A program made the position numbers and the translations under genes. A stretch of 64,000 nucleotides of DNA, taken from contig SEMN01000125.1 of assembly GCA_005408345.1 (NCBI GenBank), positions 310,001 to 374,000 of the forward strand, read 5' to 3'. Below, one piece after another: positions 39,171-51,400 of the stretch. Within the stretch, counting starts at the first letter, position 1. Every line of letters starts with the position of its first letter. Source of the DNA: Macquaria australasica (Eukaryota > Chordata > Actinopteri > Centrarchiformes > Percichthyidae). The notes beneath the pieces are model-generated. The model had not been told where the DNA came from, did not search any database, and saw only the letters and a list, made by a program, of their open reading frames with translations.

Positions 39171-39333
39171 TTGAGATTAGGATATAAACATTTGAGTCTG
39201 ATTTATACATGTGAACAAAACTGACCTACAGTATATGTGGTTTTAAAAGCCTTGTAGGCCTAATTTGGGCCTTTTTTTTTTTAGCCACATTAGTCAAAAC
39301 ACACTGTTAAATAGTCATGACTGAATTTGAAGC

Positions 39334-39718
39334 TGTCATGATCCCCAGGACTCTTGTGTTGGACTGTGTTTCCTGTTTTATTTTGAAGTTCCCTGGTCTT
39401 GTCTCTTGTGTATTTACTTCCTGTCTTTGTTCTTTTCCCGCCTGTGTTGATTGTCTCACCTGTGTCTTGTTACTCACCTGTTTCTGTTTCCCTGATTGGC
39501 CACTCCCCTATATATACTGGTCCCCTGTCTTTGTTCTCTTGTTGGTTCATTGTTGTTGCTGTTGGTTCTCTCCCTGTGCCTCAGTTGCTCTGTTCTTGGT
39601 CTTTGTCGTTTCTTGTTGTAAGTTTATTTTGTATTTAATAAACCTTTCATCTGCTGGAGCCTCGGCGACTGTCTGCATTTGGGTCCCCTCCCTGCTGCCT
39701 AGTTGGCAACCCATGACA
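39334..39718 (+). mobile_element. Probable solo LTR (385 bp) upstream of SMC1B
   Basis: It begins TGTCATG and ends CATGACA, the inverted ends of a long terminal repeat. It contains an inverted CCAAT box (ATTGG near 39495), TATATATA at 39509-39516 and AATAAA at 39637-39642, in promoter-then-polyadenylation order on the + strand. The flanking 5-mers GAAGC (39329-39333) and GAGGC (39719-39723) match at 4 of 5, as expected for an old target duplication. No internal retroelement sequence adjoins it. Ty3/Gypsy versus endogenous retrovirus cannot be decided from the LTR alone. Confidence 0.75.
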
Positions 39719-39968
39719 GAGGCATGCAGTTAGGTATTAACATGTGCTCACTGATGAGAAATGATCAAATCATGGCAAAAAAATAAAATAATAATAATAA
39801 TTAAAAAAAGGGTGAAGGCCTATTACATATTTCTCACACCCTGTTTAAAACCACTTACAATCTGCGTTTTAATTTTTACCTTTAAAACGGGAACAAAATT
39901 AGAAGAAGGGTAAAATGTCCTTGGGTTATTTTGGGTGTAACCATGGATACATACAGTTACATCAGTGC

Positions 39969-39976
39969 TTCCCGCC
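39969..39976 (+). promoter_or_regulatory. E2F-type site TTCCCGCC upstream of SMC1B
   Basis: TTCCCGCC lies exactly 100 bp before the SMC1B ATG (last site base to A of ATG). Mammalian SMC1B is known to be silenced in somatic cells through E2F6. The site therefore fits the expected control, but its use here is inferred. Confidence 0.5.
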
Positions 39977-40075
39977 TGTCAACATCCTGCCCCCTTCAGT
40001 TAGCCGACTTGGCTTCTGACACATTAATTAGCTGCTTGGTTCACCATAGAGAGTGTGATTTAAAAAAAAAAAAAA

Positions 40076-43000
40076 ATGGGGTATCTGAAACAAATTGATA
40101 TTGAAAACTTCAAGTCATGGCGAGGAAAGCAAGTTATCGGTCCGTTCATGCGATTTAATTGCATAATTGGCACAAATGGCTCCGGTAAGTGAACTTTTTA
40201 CTGTCAACTTTGTTTAGCTCTCTAGCTAACGTTAGTTGTCAATGCTACTAAGGTTTTGCCACGTCGATGCATTTTTGCATATCCCTCTTTTTTTTTTTTT
40301 TTTTTTTTTTAAATGTAATGGGTTAACAATTAATAATTAATTACATTGAAATGCGCTCCTTAGATTAGCATGAGCTTATAAACGTTAAACCCCGTTTCTT
40401 TAATTAAAAGAGTAAGTCAGATATATGCTGAAGATGTAAAACCACATTAGGCAAGTCCAATGTGATGGACGCCCTGAGCTTTGCCATGGGGGAGCGGGCT
40501 CCCTGTCTCCGAGTGAAGCACCTCAGGGACCTGATACACGGAGCCCACATCGGGAAGCCGGTGGTCGACACCGCCCGCGTCGCCATGCGGTACTGCGACG
40601 ACGAAGACCAAGAGACCGTCTTCTGCCGGACCATCTTAGGTCAGTTCAATGAGTTTAGCTTTCAGGGTCTACGCATATTATTTACACCTAGTTTTAGAGT
40701 CAACTGCTAAAGAAGCTGCTCAGAAGTGTTTAAATGGAGAGCAGGTTGTCTAGAAAAAGCCCTGTTTCAACACAATTCAACTAAATTGCTTTTATTTCTA
40801 ATTCGACATGGCATTAAAAAGATCTTAAACAGTTGGAGAAAATCCCCCCCCCCCATCAAGTAAAAACAAGTACAGTGGTTTTATTCTCAAAGTCTTGAGA
40901 TATCAGCTGCTGTCATATCTGCCATTCACTGTATTTTTTTAGGTGACTCCTCTGAGTATCGCATCAACGGTATACATGTCTCTCTGGCCAAATACTTGGA
41001 GGAGCTGGAGAAGATCGGCATTGTGACCAAAGCTCGAAACTGTCTGGTGTTCCAGGTAAACACGGCCATAAACATGTATCAGAATAGATGGATATGAGAC
41101 TGTCTTGGAGACACTGGTGTAGATGCACAGGATTTTTGTGGAAATGGGAGATACTAAGATTAGAGAGATAACAGCACAGGATACAGGACAGCACAACACA
41201 TATAATAATATAATAATATAATATTCAAGGCATTCTTCCTATTCAAAATCAAATTATGAGGTTTATTAACCCTGTGCGGTCGTATCAATCACGTTCCATA
41301 CCTAATGCACTCATTGTTTACTTTTAATAACATTTCTGTACCTGAGTTATGTAGGGACTTGCTTTAAAAACTGTACAATGGCTGGTAGTAATAATGCCTT
41401 ACAAACAAGTCTGTTACTCATTATGCTCCTCACAAGGGGGCAGTGGAGTCCATAGCTTTGAAGGACCCAAAGGAGAGGACCAAGATGTTTGAGAGCATCA
41501 GTCAGTCGATAGAGTATGCTGCAGAGTATGATAAGAAGAAAGAGGCCCTGCTGAAGGCCAAAGACGACACACAGTTTCACTTCAACAAGAAGAAGTCTGC
41601 TACTGTCGAGAGGAAACAGGTGTCCCAGGAAAAATTGGAGGTGAAGTCACACAAAAAGAGGAATATAATATTCACCCCAATCCCCAAAGTCACCACACAC
41701 TTGCAGTTATTTTACCTGCCAGCTACATTCATAACCACCCACAGACAAATTAAGCGTCTGGCTGAGAGCAGGTGGCTTTTATTAATTTTCCAACCTGGAG
41801 AACACAATGCTACTACAGTGCCATCACTGATGCTGCTGTTGCTGCTTCCCGAATCAGAGGCTTTAACTTGCTTCCTGAAAACATAAAAGCAGCAACAAAA
41901 AAGGCATCCACAAACAGCAAAACTTCTCACGGAATTAAATTTGGCTTTCACTGGAGGTACACACCGGCTGACAGGTGTAAAGGTGAAAGTATGCTTGAAA
42001 CGAAGCAGTTAATCCGACCACGCATGAAGGCAAAAGCTTCTATACCTATTATGACATACTAAGGTGGGTAAAAAAACCTGCTGTCATGTAGAGTGGAAAG
42101 ACCTGATAAAATCGTTGGGGATAATGGCGCACATCTTTCCTCAAAGGCATTCATAGTGTTGGCTTGTACACGCAAAAACACAGAAGTAGTGAAAAAAGAG
42201 GGCTCAAGAGAGAAGTTTAAACCCTGCGCAAAGTGGTTTACACCAACACTTTAACTGCTCTCAGATTGGATTTTGAGCTCAATGAGCCAAGCCACAATTC
42301 CTGATGTACCTGTGCCTGCATTGTAATAAAATGCTGGGGGAAGTTTGGACTGCATCCTAGGCACAGGTGGTCAAACTGTAAAGAAGCCACATTATGACAG
42401 ATACGAATCCCTCCTGTTCTGAATTGGTAGCTGTATTTCTCAGGCTGGTATTGTAAAATACAGCTATAATGGTAATAAAGTAGCACTTAATGCATATTTG
42501 GCACTTATGAATTTGGGGAAAGAATGTTCTTCCCATGTGCATGTAGCCTCATGTCATGCCAGAGATTGGCCAAGGCCACAAAATCATAGTTTACCCAGTG
42601 CTGATCATTTTTTGAAACTTTGCTCTTGTAGTTTATTTGAATTTTCATCCTCTAATGGGGCTTTATGCTGGCCTTCATTCTGGGGTGTGGCCTTTTCTCT
42701 CTCTGTTGATGTAGGTGTAGGAGAGAGCTTAATTACTGATGTATGTGTACTTGCATGAATGGCGTCACGGACTGTTTAGCATCAACTGGACTGTAGTGGC
42801 CTTAGTTTCTCTTGAGCTTTCCTGTCCATCGATTGACTGGTCGCCCCACCTCCCACTTTTCCAGGCCCAGAGGTACCAGGCGCTGGTGGACGACCTTCAC
42901 CAAAACCGCCTGCAGCTGAGCCTGGCTGAGCTCTACCACAATGAGAAGGACATCAGTGCCCTCAGCGACACCCTGCGGGAGAAACAGCAGGCTGCGGCTG

Positions 43001-45397
43001 CTAAGAGCAATAAACTGGTGAACGCAGAGCAGACGGTCAAAACCTACAAGAAGGAACATGGACGCTTCACCAGAGAGCAACAGCACATAGAGAAGGAGAT
43101 CCGGTGTGTGTTTGTGAAATTATTAGGGGCAGTTTTAACGGTTTGATGCTTTGCACATCTGGTAATAAACTATCAACATCAGCATTATAATCTTAAAATT
43201 ATAATTATGAAAAAAAGAATTAACCAGTATATTAGAAAATACACTAAATTATAGCTAATGGAACAGCAAAAAATTATTTAATTTGTTCCTCACCAGCCCT
43301 TTTGTTTCTCTGTGTAGGGATGTTTAAAAGGCAAGACTCAGATGATGGCATCTATTTAGCTCTAATGGAACTGGTTTATGGTCTAAATACTTAAGGGGTC
43401 TGTGCCACAAGTCTGCCATTAACTATAATTAACCTAGACCTTCTCTCTCTCTGTCACTCAGCGCCCAGGAGCATGTCCTGTCCCAGTGTCGGTCCCAGTA
43501 CATCAAAGCCAAGGTGAACACCTCCCATCACAGGAAGAAGGCTGAAGAGGTCCGTGATGCTCTGAGGAAGAGTCAGAAGCTGATGGCTATCAAAGAGCAG
43601 GAGCTGGCAGAGGGACGGCAGGAGATCACCGAACTGGAGAGGACCTGGAGGAACTACGAGAGGCAGGCACAGGAGAAGGGAACCTCCCGGGGGACAGACA
43701 TCGCGCTGGATGAGGATCAGGTGAGTGTGTGTCAAACAATGCAACCTTCTTCTCCGTTCCGTTAAACCAAAAGTCAGTTTACATGATGTAAAATATAGCT
43801 GCTGGGAGGTTGGAGGCCAGGACTATAATTATAGTTATGTTTTTTTTTTTTTTGTGCAGCATGTATTCTAAACATAATAATAAACCCAGTGGACTGTATG
43901 TGAGGGTCTACAATACGTTTAAGTACACTGTCTACAGTACATCAATTTATGTATGTATGCAAAAGGAAAAATAAATCTGTAAAGTGTAATTTTTCTTTAA
44001 AAAAAGCAGGAGTCAGTCATTAGACATTAGAGAACTGTGAGTAAAATGGTTAATACTGCCGCAAACAAATCTCATGGAAAGGCAAGGCAACTGTATTTGG
44101 AAAGTTAGACAGACAGGCATAAAGAGTAGGGATAACATCATTCAACACCTTGGCAGAACTACACTGATACCTCACTTCTTTTTAGACCACATTTAGTTCA
44201 GTTTATCCAGTCCAGTTCTAATCGATGTTTTAACAGTCATATTACCAAACTGCAGATACCTCGAAATCACAAGGGACAAAAACACGTGACCTTGTCCTAA
44301 CACCCTCAGCGTGTTCTTGCATGTATTTGTGCTACAGCTAGAGCGATACAAAGAGCTGAAGGAGTTGGCCCGAAAGCAGGGGGCTGTCCTCACCCAGCAG
44401 GCAGAGAAACTGCACTGGGAGGTGAGAGCCGACTATGAGAAGATGGCTTTCGACCAGCGCAGAAAGAAGGAAGTGGAGGTACTGTCAGTGGCACCTTTTT
44501 GCTGCCACTACACGTATTTTAAGTCAATAACCATGCTGAAGTTTCGTGTGATAATTCACTGCATGTTCGTCACTACAAGCGACCTCATTCACATTTTCAC
44601 ACTGTCATTTGATACATTATTATTATAAAAATATCAATTATAGCCACTGTAATTATGCCGCTCTTAGAACATCATCTGTTGTAGGTTGCCATCAAGAACA
44701 ACCAGACTCAGCTGGAAGATTTGACAAGCAGGGCAGAGAAGCTAGAGGAGTACACTAAGATCTGCAAGTATGTCATGTGCACACCTTATTCCACATGGCT
44801 GTGCAATGTACTGCCAGCCAGTAAGAAGCCTGTCTGTCCCTAACTCTCAGGGAGGTGTTGATTGAGCTCCATGGTTATTTATCACTGACAAATGACATGC
44901 TTTAAAATCAGGATTAAACATCACAGAAGGAAGCTGTGCATACTTTATAGAGTTACTGTATGTTTCAGTTCGTCCCTTGAAGAGTACCGTCAGCGGGAGG
45001 AGAACCTGAGTGCAGAGCTGCAGCGTGGTCGCCAGCGCATTGAGCAGGTGAACCAAGAGCTGGGCCAGGTGCTGGAGGAGCTGGGGAACGCCCGTCTGGA
45101 CAGCCAGGAGAGCAGGCGCCAGCGGCAGCGCAAAGAGCTGCTAGAGAGGCTCCGCAGACTCTACCCTGACACTGTGGTAAGAGACAGACAGGCATAATGA
45201 GTAGGGAGAGTGCAGTGAGACAGGCAGGAGGCTGAAGATGCATTTAAGGAATTTATTGTCTTGGCAAAACACGAAAAACTACAGCCATCTAACTAATCTC
45301 ACTTGGCGCCGAAAACAAACAGAACTAAGTTAACTCTTCTCTGGTGTGAGCACACATGAAAGGCAAACTCAAGACTCAGCAACCAGGAAACACCAAT

Positions 45398-45479
<82 letters not shown>

Positions 45480-48400
45480 AATTCAATGATTAGACAAGGT
45501 AAGTTATTGACTGGAAGTTCCCACTCCCAGCAGCAGCACCTTGGAGAGCGCTGCGGTGCACAGTCCTGACAGTAACATCATTCAACTCCTTGATAGCAAA
45601 CACCCCGCATGCTAAATTTAGTTTCCTGGAAGATGATAATACATCTCTACATATAATCCCTACAAATCAAAAGACATTTTTTTCCTTCAAGCATCAGTAA
45701 AATATACTGTGGCTATAAACCACTTTGGTATATGGTCTTTTGTCAGTTAAAATAATTTTTAGAAGTCCCCTGTCCTAATATACTGATACTTAGTGAGGGG
45801 TAAATAACTGCTCAAAATGTCTGGCTGCATCTTTAGAGAGACATTTGTTTTTAGTTTTTTTTAGAAGGAGAAACCATACAATTGTTTTGTAAATATGTGC
45901 ATCCATCCACAAGCCTTTCACTTGATCTGCGGAAAGTATTCATGAAACCACTTGTTTCTTTATTTTTTGTTTTCATTTCTTTTTCTTTCCTGTCCCAGTA
46001 TGGTCGTCTGTCTGACTTGTGCAGCCCCAACCATAAGAAGTACCAGCTGGCTGTCACCAAGGTGTTTGGCCACTACATGAACGCCATTGTAGTGGCCACG
46101 GAGAAAGTGGCCCGTGACTGTATCAGTTTCATCAAGGAGGAGCGATCCGAACCTGAGACCTTCCTGCCCATCGACTACTTGGATGTGAGTTGAAACTAAA
46201 GCAAGCCATGACTTTTTTTTTTTTGGATTGTTGAAAATGAAAAAGAACGTGAAATTGTCTGTTTTTCAGTATGTAGAATAGTTTCTTTGTCAATCAGAGT
46301 AGCACACACACATGCATATGTAGTGTCAAGGATAACCATCACTACTGTGTGCCCAGGTGCGTCCTCTGAATGAGCGACTGAGGGAGGTGCCCGGTGCCAA
46401 GATGGTGGTTGATGTTGTACAAGTTAACGCTACCACAGGTGCCGCCCAGTTGAGGAAGGTGGTGCAGTTTGTCTGTGGCAACGCCTTGGTGTGTGAGACC
46501 ATCAAAGAAGCAAGCAGTGTGGCCTTTGGCAGGCAGGAGCGCAATAAGGTAAACTTGGCCCTTGGCCACACATATTGGAGTCAGGATGAGTTAAATCCAA
46601 TATGTAGAACAAAAGCACAAGACCTTTATTTTTGGGTTCAGTCATACTGCTGCATTGCAGAACAGTTTTTTAGTGTCTGTTTTGCTATCTTACAGGGCCT
46701 GCTCCATTAGTTATACCTGACACTAAATTGAAATACAAATTGAAATGACAAAATTGATTACTACAGGAACATCAAAGACCCCAATCACCCCAGCCACAAA
46801 CTGTTCTGCCTTCTGCCATCCGGCAGATTGCACCGCAGCATCCGGTACCGTGGCACCAGGCTCAGAGACAGCTTCATCCCGCAGGCCATAAGACTGTTGA
46901 TCTCTTGAGCTCTCAAGCTCGTCACTAGTTGACTTTACTCGCTCCGTATGACACATGGATGTCACTTTATACTACTACCATACTTATATTATACTTACTG
47001 GTACTGTACATACATATTCTACTGCACTGGCTCCACCTGCTTACTTACCTGGTTACTTGCTGCTTACAACCTGTTTACATGTCAGGATTTATATTTATTA
47101 CTTCCTGTTTATACTTGCACACACCACAGAACTGTATATACTGTGTGTGTATATATATATTACTATTCACAAGCTGTTCTCCTGCTGCACTATTTTATGT
47201 CTATGTCTTAGATTCTAATTAGATTTTAACTTACGTGATTTCTTATTTTATTTTTATTTTTATATACATATTTGTATGAGCACTGTTGGAGAGAGCTTGA
47301 GAATTAAGAATTTCATTGCTAATGACTGCTTGACTGTAATTGTTGTGCATGTGACCATAAAGGACTTCTACATTTTCAAATTATAAAGATTAAGGATTGT
47401 TGAGAGGGGAAAGTGTCGCAAACAGTTTCCTAAAAAGATTTTGTCATTCAGGGAAAGTACAACTCTGACCTTCACTGACTGAAATCACTTTTCATGTTTG
47501 GGGTAAAAATCCAAACTGTAAGTAACAATGTCACCTAAAAGAGGCAACACTATAAATCTTGAGGGCAAACAGGCCCATCTAGTATTACCACCTACAGCCC
47601 AGCAACTTGCTTACTGACTGACATGTTGGCCTTTACTGCCAGCAGACGTGTAATGAGATGTGTTTTCTATAGACAGTGTCTCTGGACGGGACAATGTTTG
47701 CAAAGTCAGGTGTGATCTCTGGAGGCTCCAGTGACCTGCGGAACAAAGCTCGTTGCTGGGACGAGAAGGACATGATGCGGCTGAAGGAACGCAAGGACCA
47801 GCTGACAGCAGAGCTGCGAGTGAGTCAACACACAAAATCTAAAATATTTTGGAGAATCATTCAATGTAAACATCAGGGTCTTAAAAGTCTCAACCAAAGT
47901 AAAGGATTTTAAATTAATTTTGTGAATTCCCTGCCTGGTACACGTTTGTGTTTTTAACATACATTATGTCTTGTCATATACATACAGTTTATTTATTGCT
48001 GAATAATAATAACTTTCACTCTGTGTTTTGGTCCTTTGACAGGATTTGATGAGGCTAAAGCGGAAGGAGTCGGACCTGAAACAGATCGTTGCTGAAGCTC
48101 AGGGTGCTCAGACCCGCCTCAAATACTCCAAAACTGAGCTGGAAAACCTTCGGAAGAAAAACCTCCCTAAATGCCGAACGGTAGGGCCACAGACCTTTGA
48201 CTTTCTCAAATGTAACACCATAATTGAGACCGTGTTCTTTGACATGGCTCTAATGTATGTGCAGCGTGTAAACCAGACCCCCTGTATCACTATTATTTGA
48301 ACTCCAAAGCATATTAGACGTACAAGGATATTGTGTCCTGGTGACACAGGAGCAGTTTTCACAGTACTTGCTCTGTCTTGTCATGTCTTTCTAATTGTTT

Positions 48401-51400
48401 TCAGGAGATTTCTCGTATGGAGAGTGAATTATCAAACCTGGACTCCCAGATCCAGATGCAGCAGGGGAGTGTGGAGGAAAAGGATGCAGAGATGAGGAAG
48501 ATGAGAGACCAGATCAACCAGGTACAGCTGTCTGCACACCATCTTCAACCTGTAGCCCTGCTTTGACTGAAAGCAGGCATGCTTTCATATACATTTTCAG
48601 TTTCTGCTGAACTTCCATTACTGTTTCAGTTAATTGCCTTAATTGAACTGAATAAAACAACAAAGTGGCCGCCACGGCTAACGGGTTCAAGAAAGGCAAA
48701 CTTTTCAAGTACTGAATAAAGTAATTCAGTGTAGATGCTCTGTGTATTTAGATGGAGGACTTGGTGTTTTCTGACTTTTGTGCTGAGATCGGTGTGGACA
48801 GCATCCGAGAGTATGAGCAGGAGCACCTGAAACAGCAGACAGAGCTTGACAAGAAGCGGTACGATAAAGTGATTAACATTTACTTGGAATGAAAAGGACA
48901 ATAGTTTTTCAATGTTGTGATTTTTTTTGAGGAACTCTCTGTAGGGTTCAGAATATTCTAGAGTCGTGTGTAATCACATGATTTGTGTTTGTACTACAAT
49001 AGTGGCATTTGTATGCATGTTAAGTTCTCAGGTGTTTTACAACATAAACACCTTGATATGTATGTGTCTCCTTTCAGGCTGGAGTTTGAGAGTCAGTGCG
49101 CTCGCTTGAATACACAGCTGGAGTACGAACAAAACCAACTGGAGCAGCAGAAGAAGAAGCTCCACAAAATGGAGGAAACCATCGACAAGGAGGAGAGAAT
49201 CATAGCTGAGCAGAGGAAGGTAGTCATGTCAGGCATTCATTCTGTGTTACTGCTGATATTATAGTTCACTACCGTCAAACTGCCTCCTGTAATATGGGTA
49301 AAAGGTGTCCAGAATGACACATGGCAAATACTCCTCCTGGAATATTAATTCTTTCTAAATGAGATTTAAGAATAAGTCTGTATTAAGGGCTATTTCTGGC
49401 CCCACCGTGGCTGATGTGAAATTAAACCTTTCAGTGATTGCAGACTTTTTCAGACTGGTGTTTCCATTTCTCCTCAGGATGAGGAGAAGCTGCTGGCGGC
49501 GGTGGAGGAGGGTCAGAACAAACTGCTGGAGGTGAAGAACCAGCTGCTGTCTAAGAAGAGCCAGGTGGCCGCTGCCAAAGCTGAGCTGGACCAGAAAACC
49601 CTGAGCCTTCAAGCGATCAACAAGTAACACTGCCACTAATACTGCAGCCACTGTTACTGTGCTGTTATTACTGCCAACACTGCTACTGTCAGTGCTGCAG
49701 CTGCTGCTGTTTCAGAGGGTTTCCCCTGTACGAACTGCTAGAAAATGTAGACACAACTAGATAACAACTAAAACTAAGGTATTTATGTTTTCTGATCCAT
49801 GGTTGTTTCCATCTGTAGAATTTTAAAAATCATTAGTTAAACAGAACTCTGTTTCAGTTATGATCTGTTGACATTTTGAGGACCTTGACGTCACAAGGAA
49901 ACAGCATTTCTATAAGATCATGTCTCTGTAATGTGATGAATTTCTGGTTTAAACAGGATATTGGTGTTTATTTTTCTTCGGGTATTCCATGAACAAACCA
50001 TCAAAATATTGTGTTTTTTAAGAATGTCAAGATTTCATATGTCCAAAAAAAGAAGACATGGGAAATGTTGGATTGGCACTTGTTTTTGTCTCTCTTTCTC
50101 TCAGAGAGTTGGTGAAGCTTCAGCGGGAGGTGATGTGTGCAGAGACGGCCTTGGAGCAGAAACGTTTGGCCAGACACAACTTACTGCTGGCCTGTAAGAT
50201 CCAGAGTCTTCCCATCACTCTGCTGTCAGGGAGCCTGGATGAAATCAGTGAGGTGCAGGTAGGATGTAGAGAAGTGCAGAAGTCTCTTTTGACAGTTGGC
50301 TGTTCTTACCATTTTAACACCAGTCCTGCATAATTTTGGAAAAGTACTGCATATTCATTTGAGCTCAAATTATCATATTTTGAAAAGGAAAAAAAGAAGA
50401 AGAATGTAATAGAAAAATCTGCAGAAACCTTCACATTAGAGTAATGAAGACTGAGAAACCCTACTGAATTTTGAGAAATTAAAGCAGTAATAAAAAGACT
50501 TGAAGCACTTTCATTCTTCTGGTCTGTGCAGCTGGACACAGAATCTGAAAGCACTTCAGCCACCATGGACATCTACGAGAGAGAGGCACAACTGGTCATC
50601 GACTACTCTGGCCTCGAGGCAGAAATCAGGGTGAGACATTAAGTCTCATCATTGTCCTCATTTTCTCTTAGTGCTATTTATTCATATGCATTGAAATTGT
50701 GTGTGTGTGTGTAGACTGTGCAGGGAGAGAAGGAGGTGGAGGCCTCCTTAGAGAGACTGAAGGAGTCAGTGTCCTTGGTCGAGGCAGTGCTGCATCGCAC
50801 CACTGCCCCCAACCTAAAAGCTCTGGAGAAGATGAGGGAGGTGAAGGACAAGTTACAGGGAGTGACGGACGGTATTTTTTTGGTCAATGTGTCTATCAAG
50901 TTTTTAATTTCAAAATAAAACTCTTAATCTCATATCTACTATAATCTCTGCAGAAATGTTTTGCCAATACAACCACTTAGTTTATATATTTAACATCTTA
51001 TTTACAAGATTTGTATACATTTTCTGTTATTAATTAGTTTGTAAGAGTAATGTTAACTTCTTTCTCAGTGGTCAGCCGTTCACGTTGAAATTCTTTAGTG
51101 TTCATTCACACGTGGGATTTCTACCTGTAGTTTAATATTGTAATAATAATTAGTTGTAATACGATAAGTAAAGTACCTGGACCCCTGATTCAGCTTTGTT
51201 TCCTGTCCTTCGCTCAGCCTTTGATGCCAGCACCAGAGCAGCCAGAAAATGCAGTCAGGAGTTCGAGCAAGTCAAAGCCCAGCGCTTCCACCACTTCAAC
51301 CAGTGCTTTGAGCACGTGTCCGTCGTAATCGATCAGATCTATAAAAGAATATGCAGGAACAGCAGCGCCCAGGTGAAGCAACAAAGCCTCAACCACAGAA

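Noticed and set aside
39317..39733. 138-residue open frame rich in cysteine, leucine and valine
   Set aside because: It falls wholly in the LTR and has no retroelement protein features.
46723..46965. Minus-strand open frame in SMC1B intron 11
   Set aside because: It is the antisense shadow of the LINE C-terminal tail.
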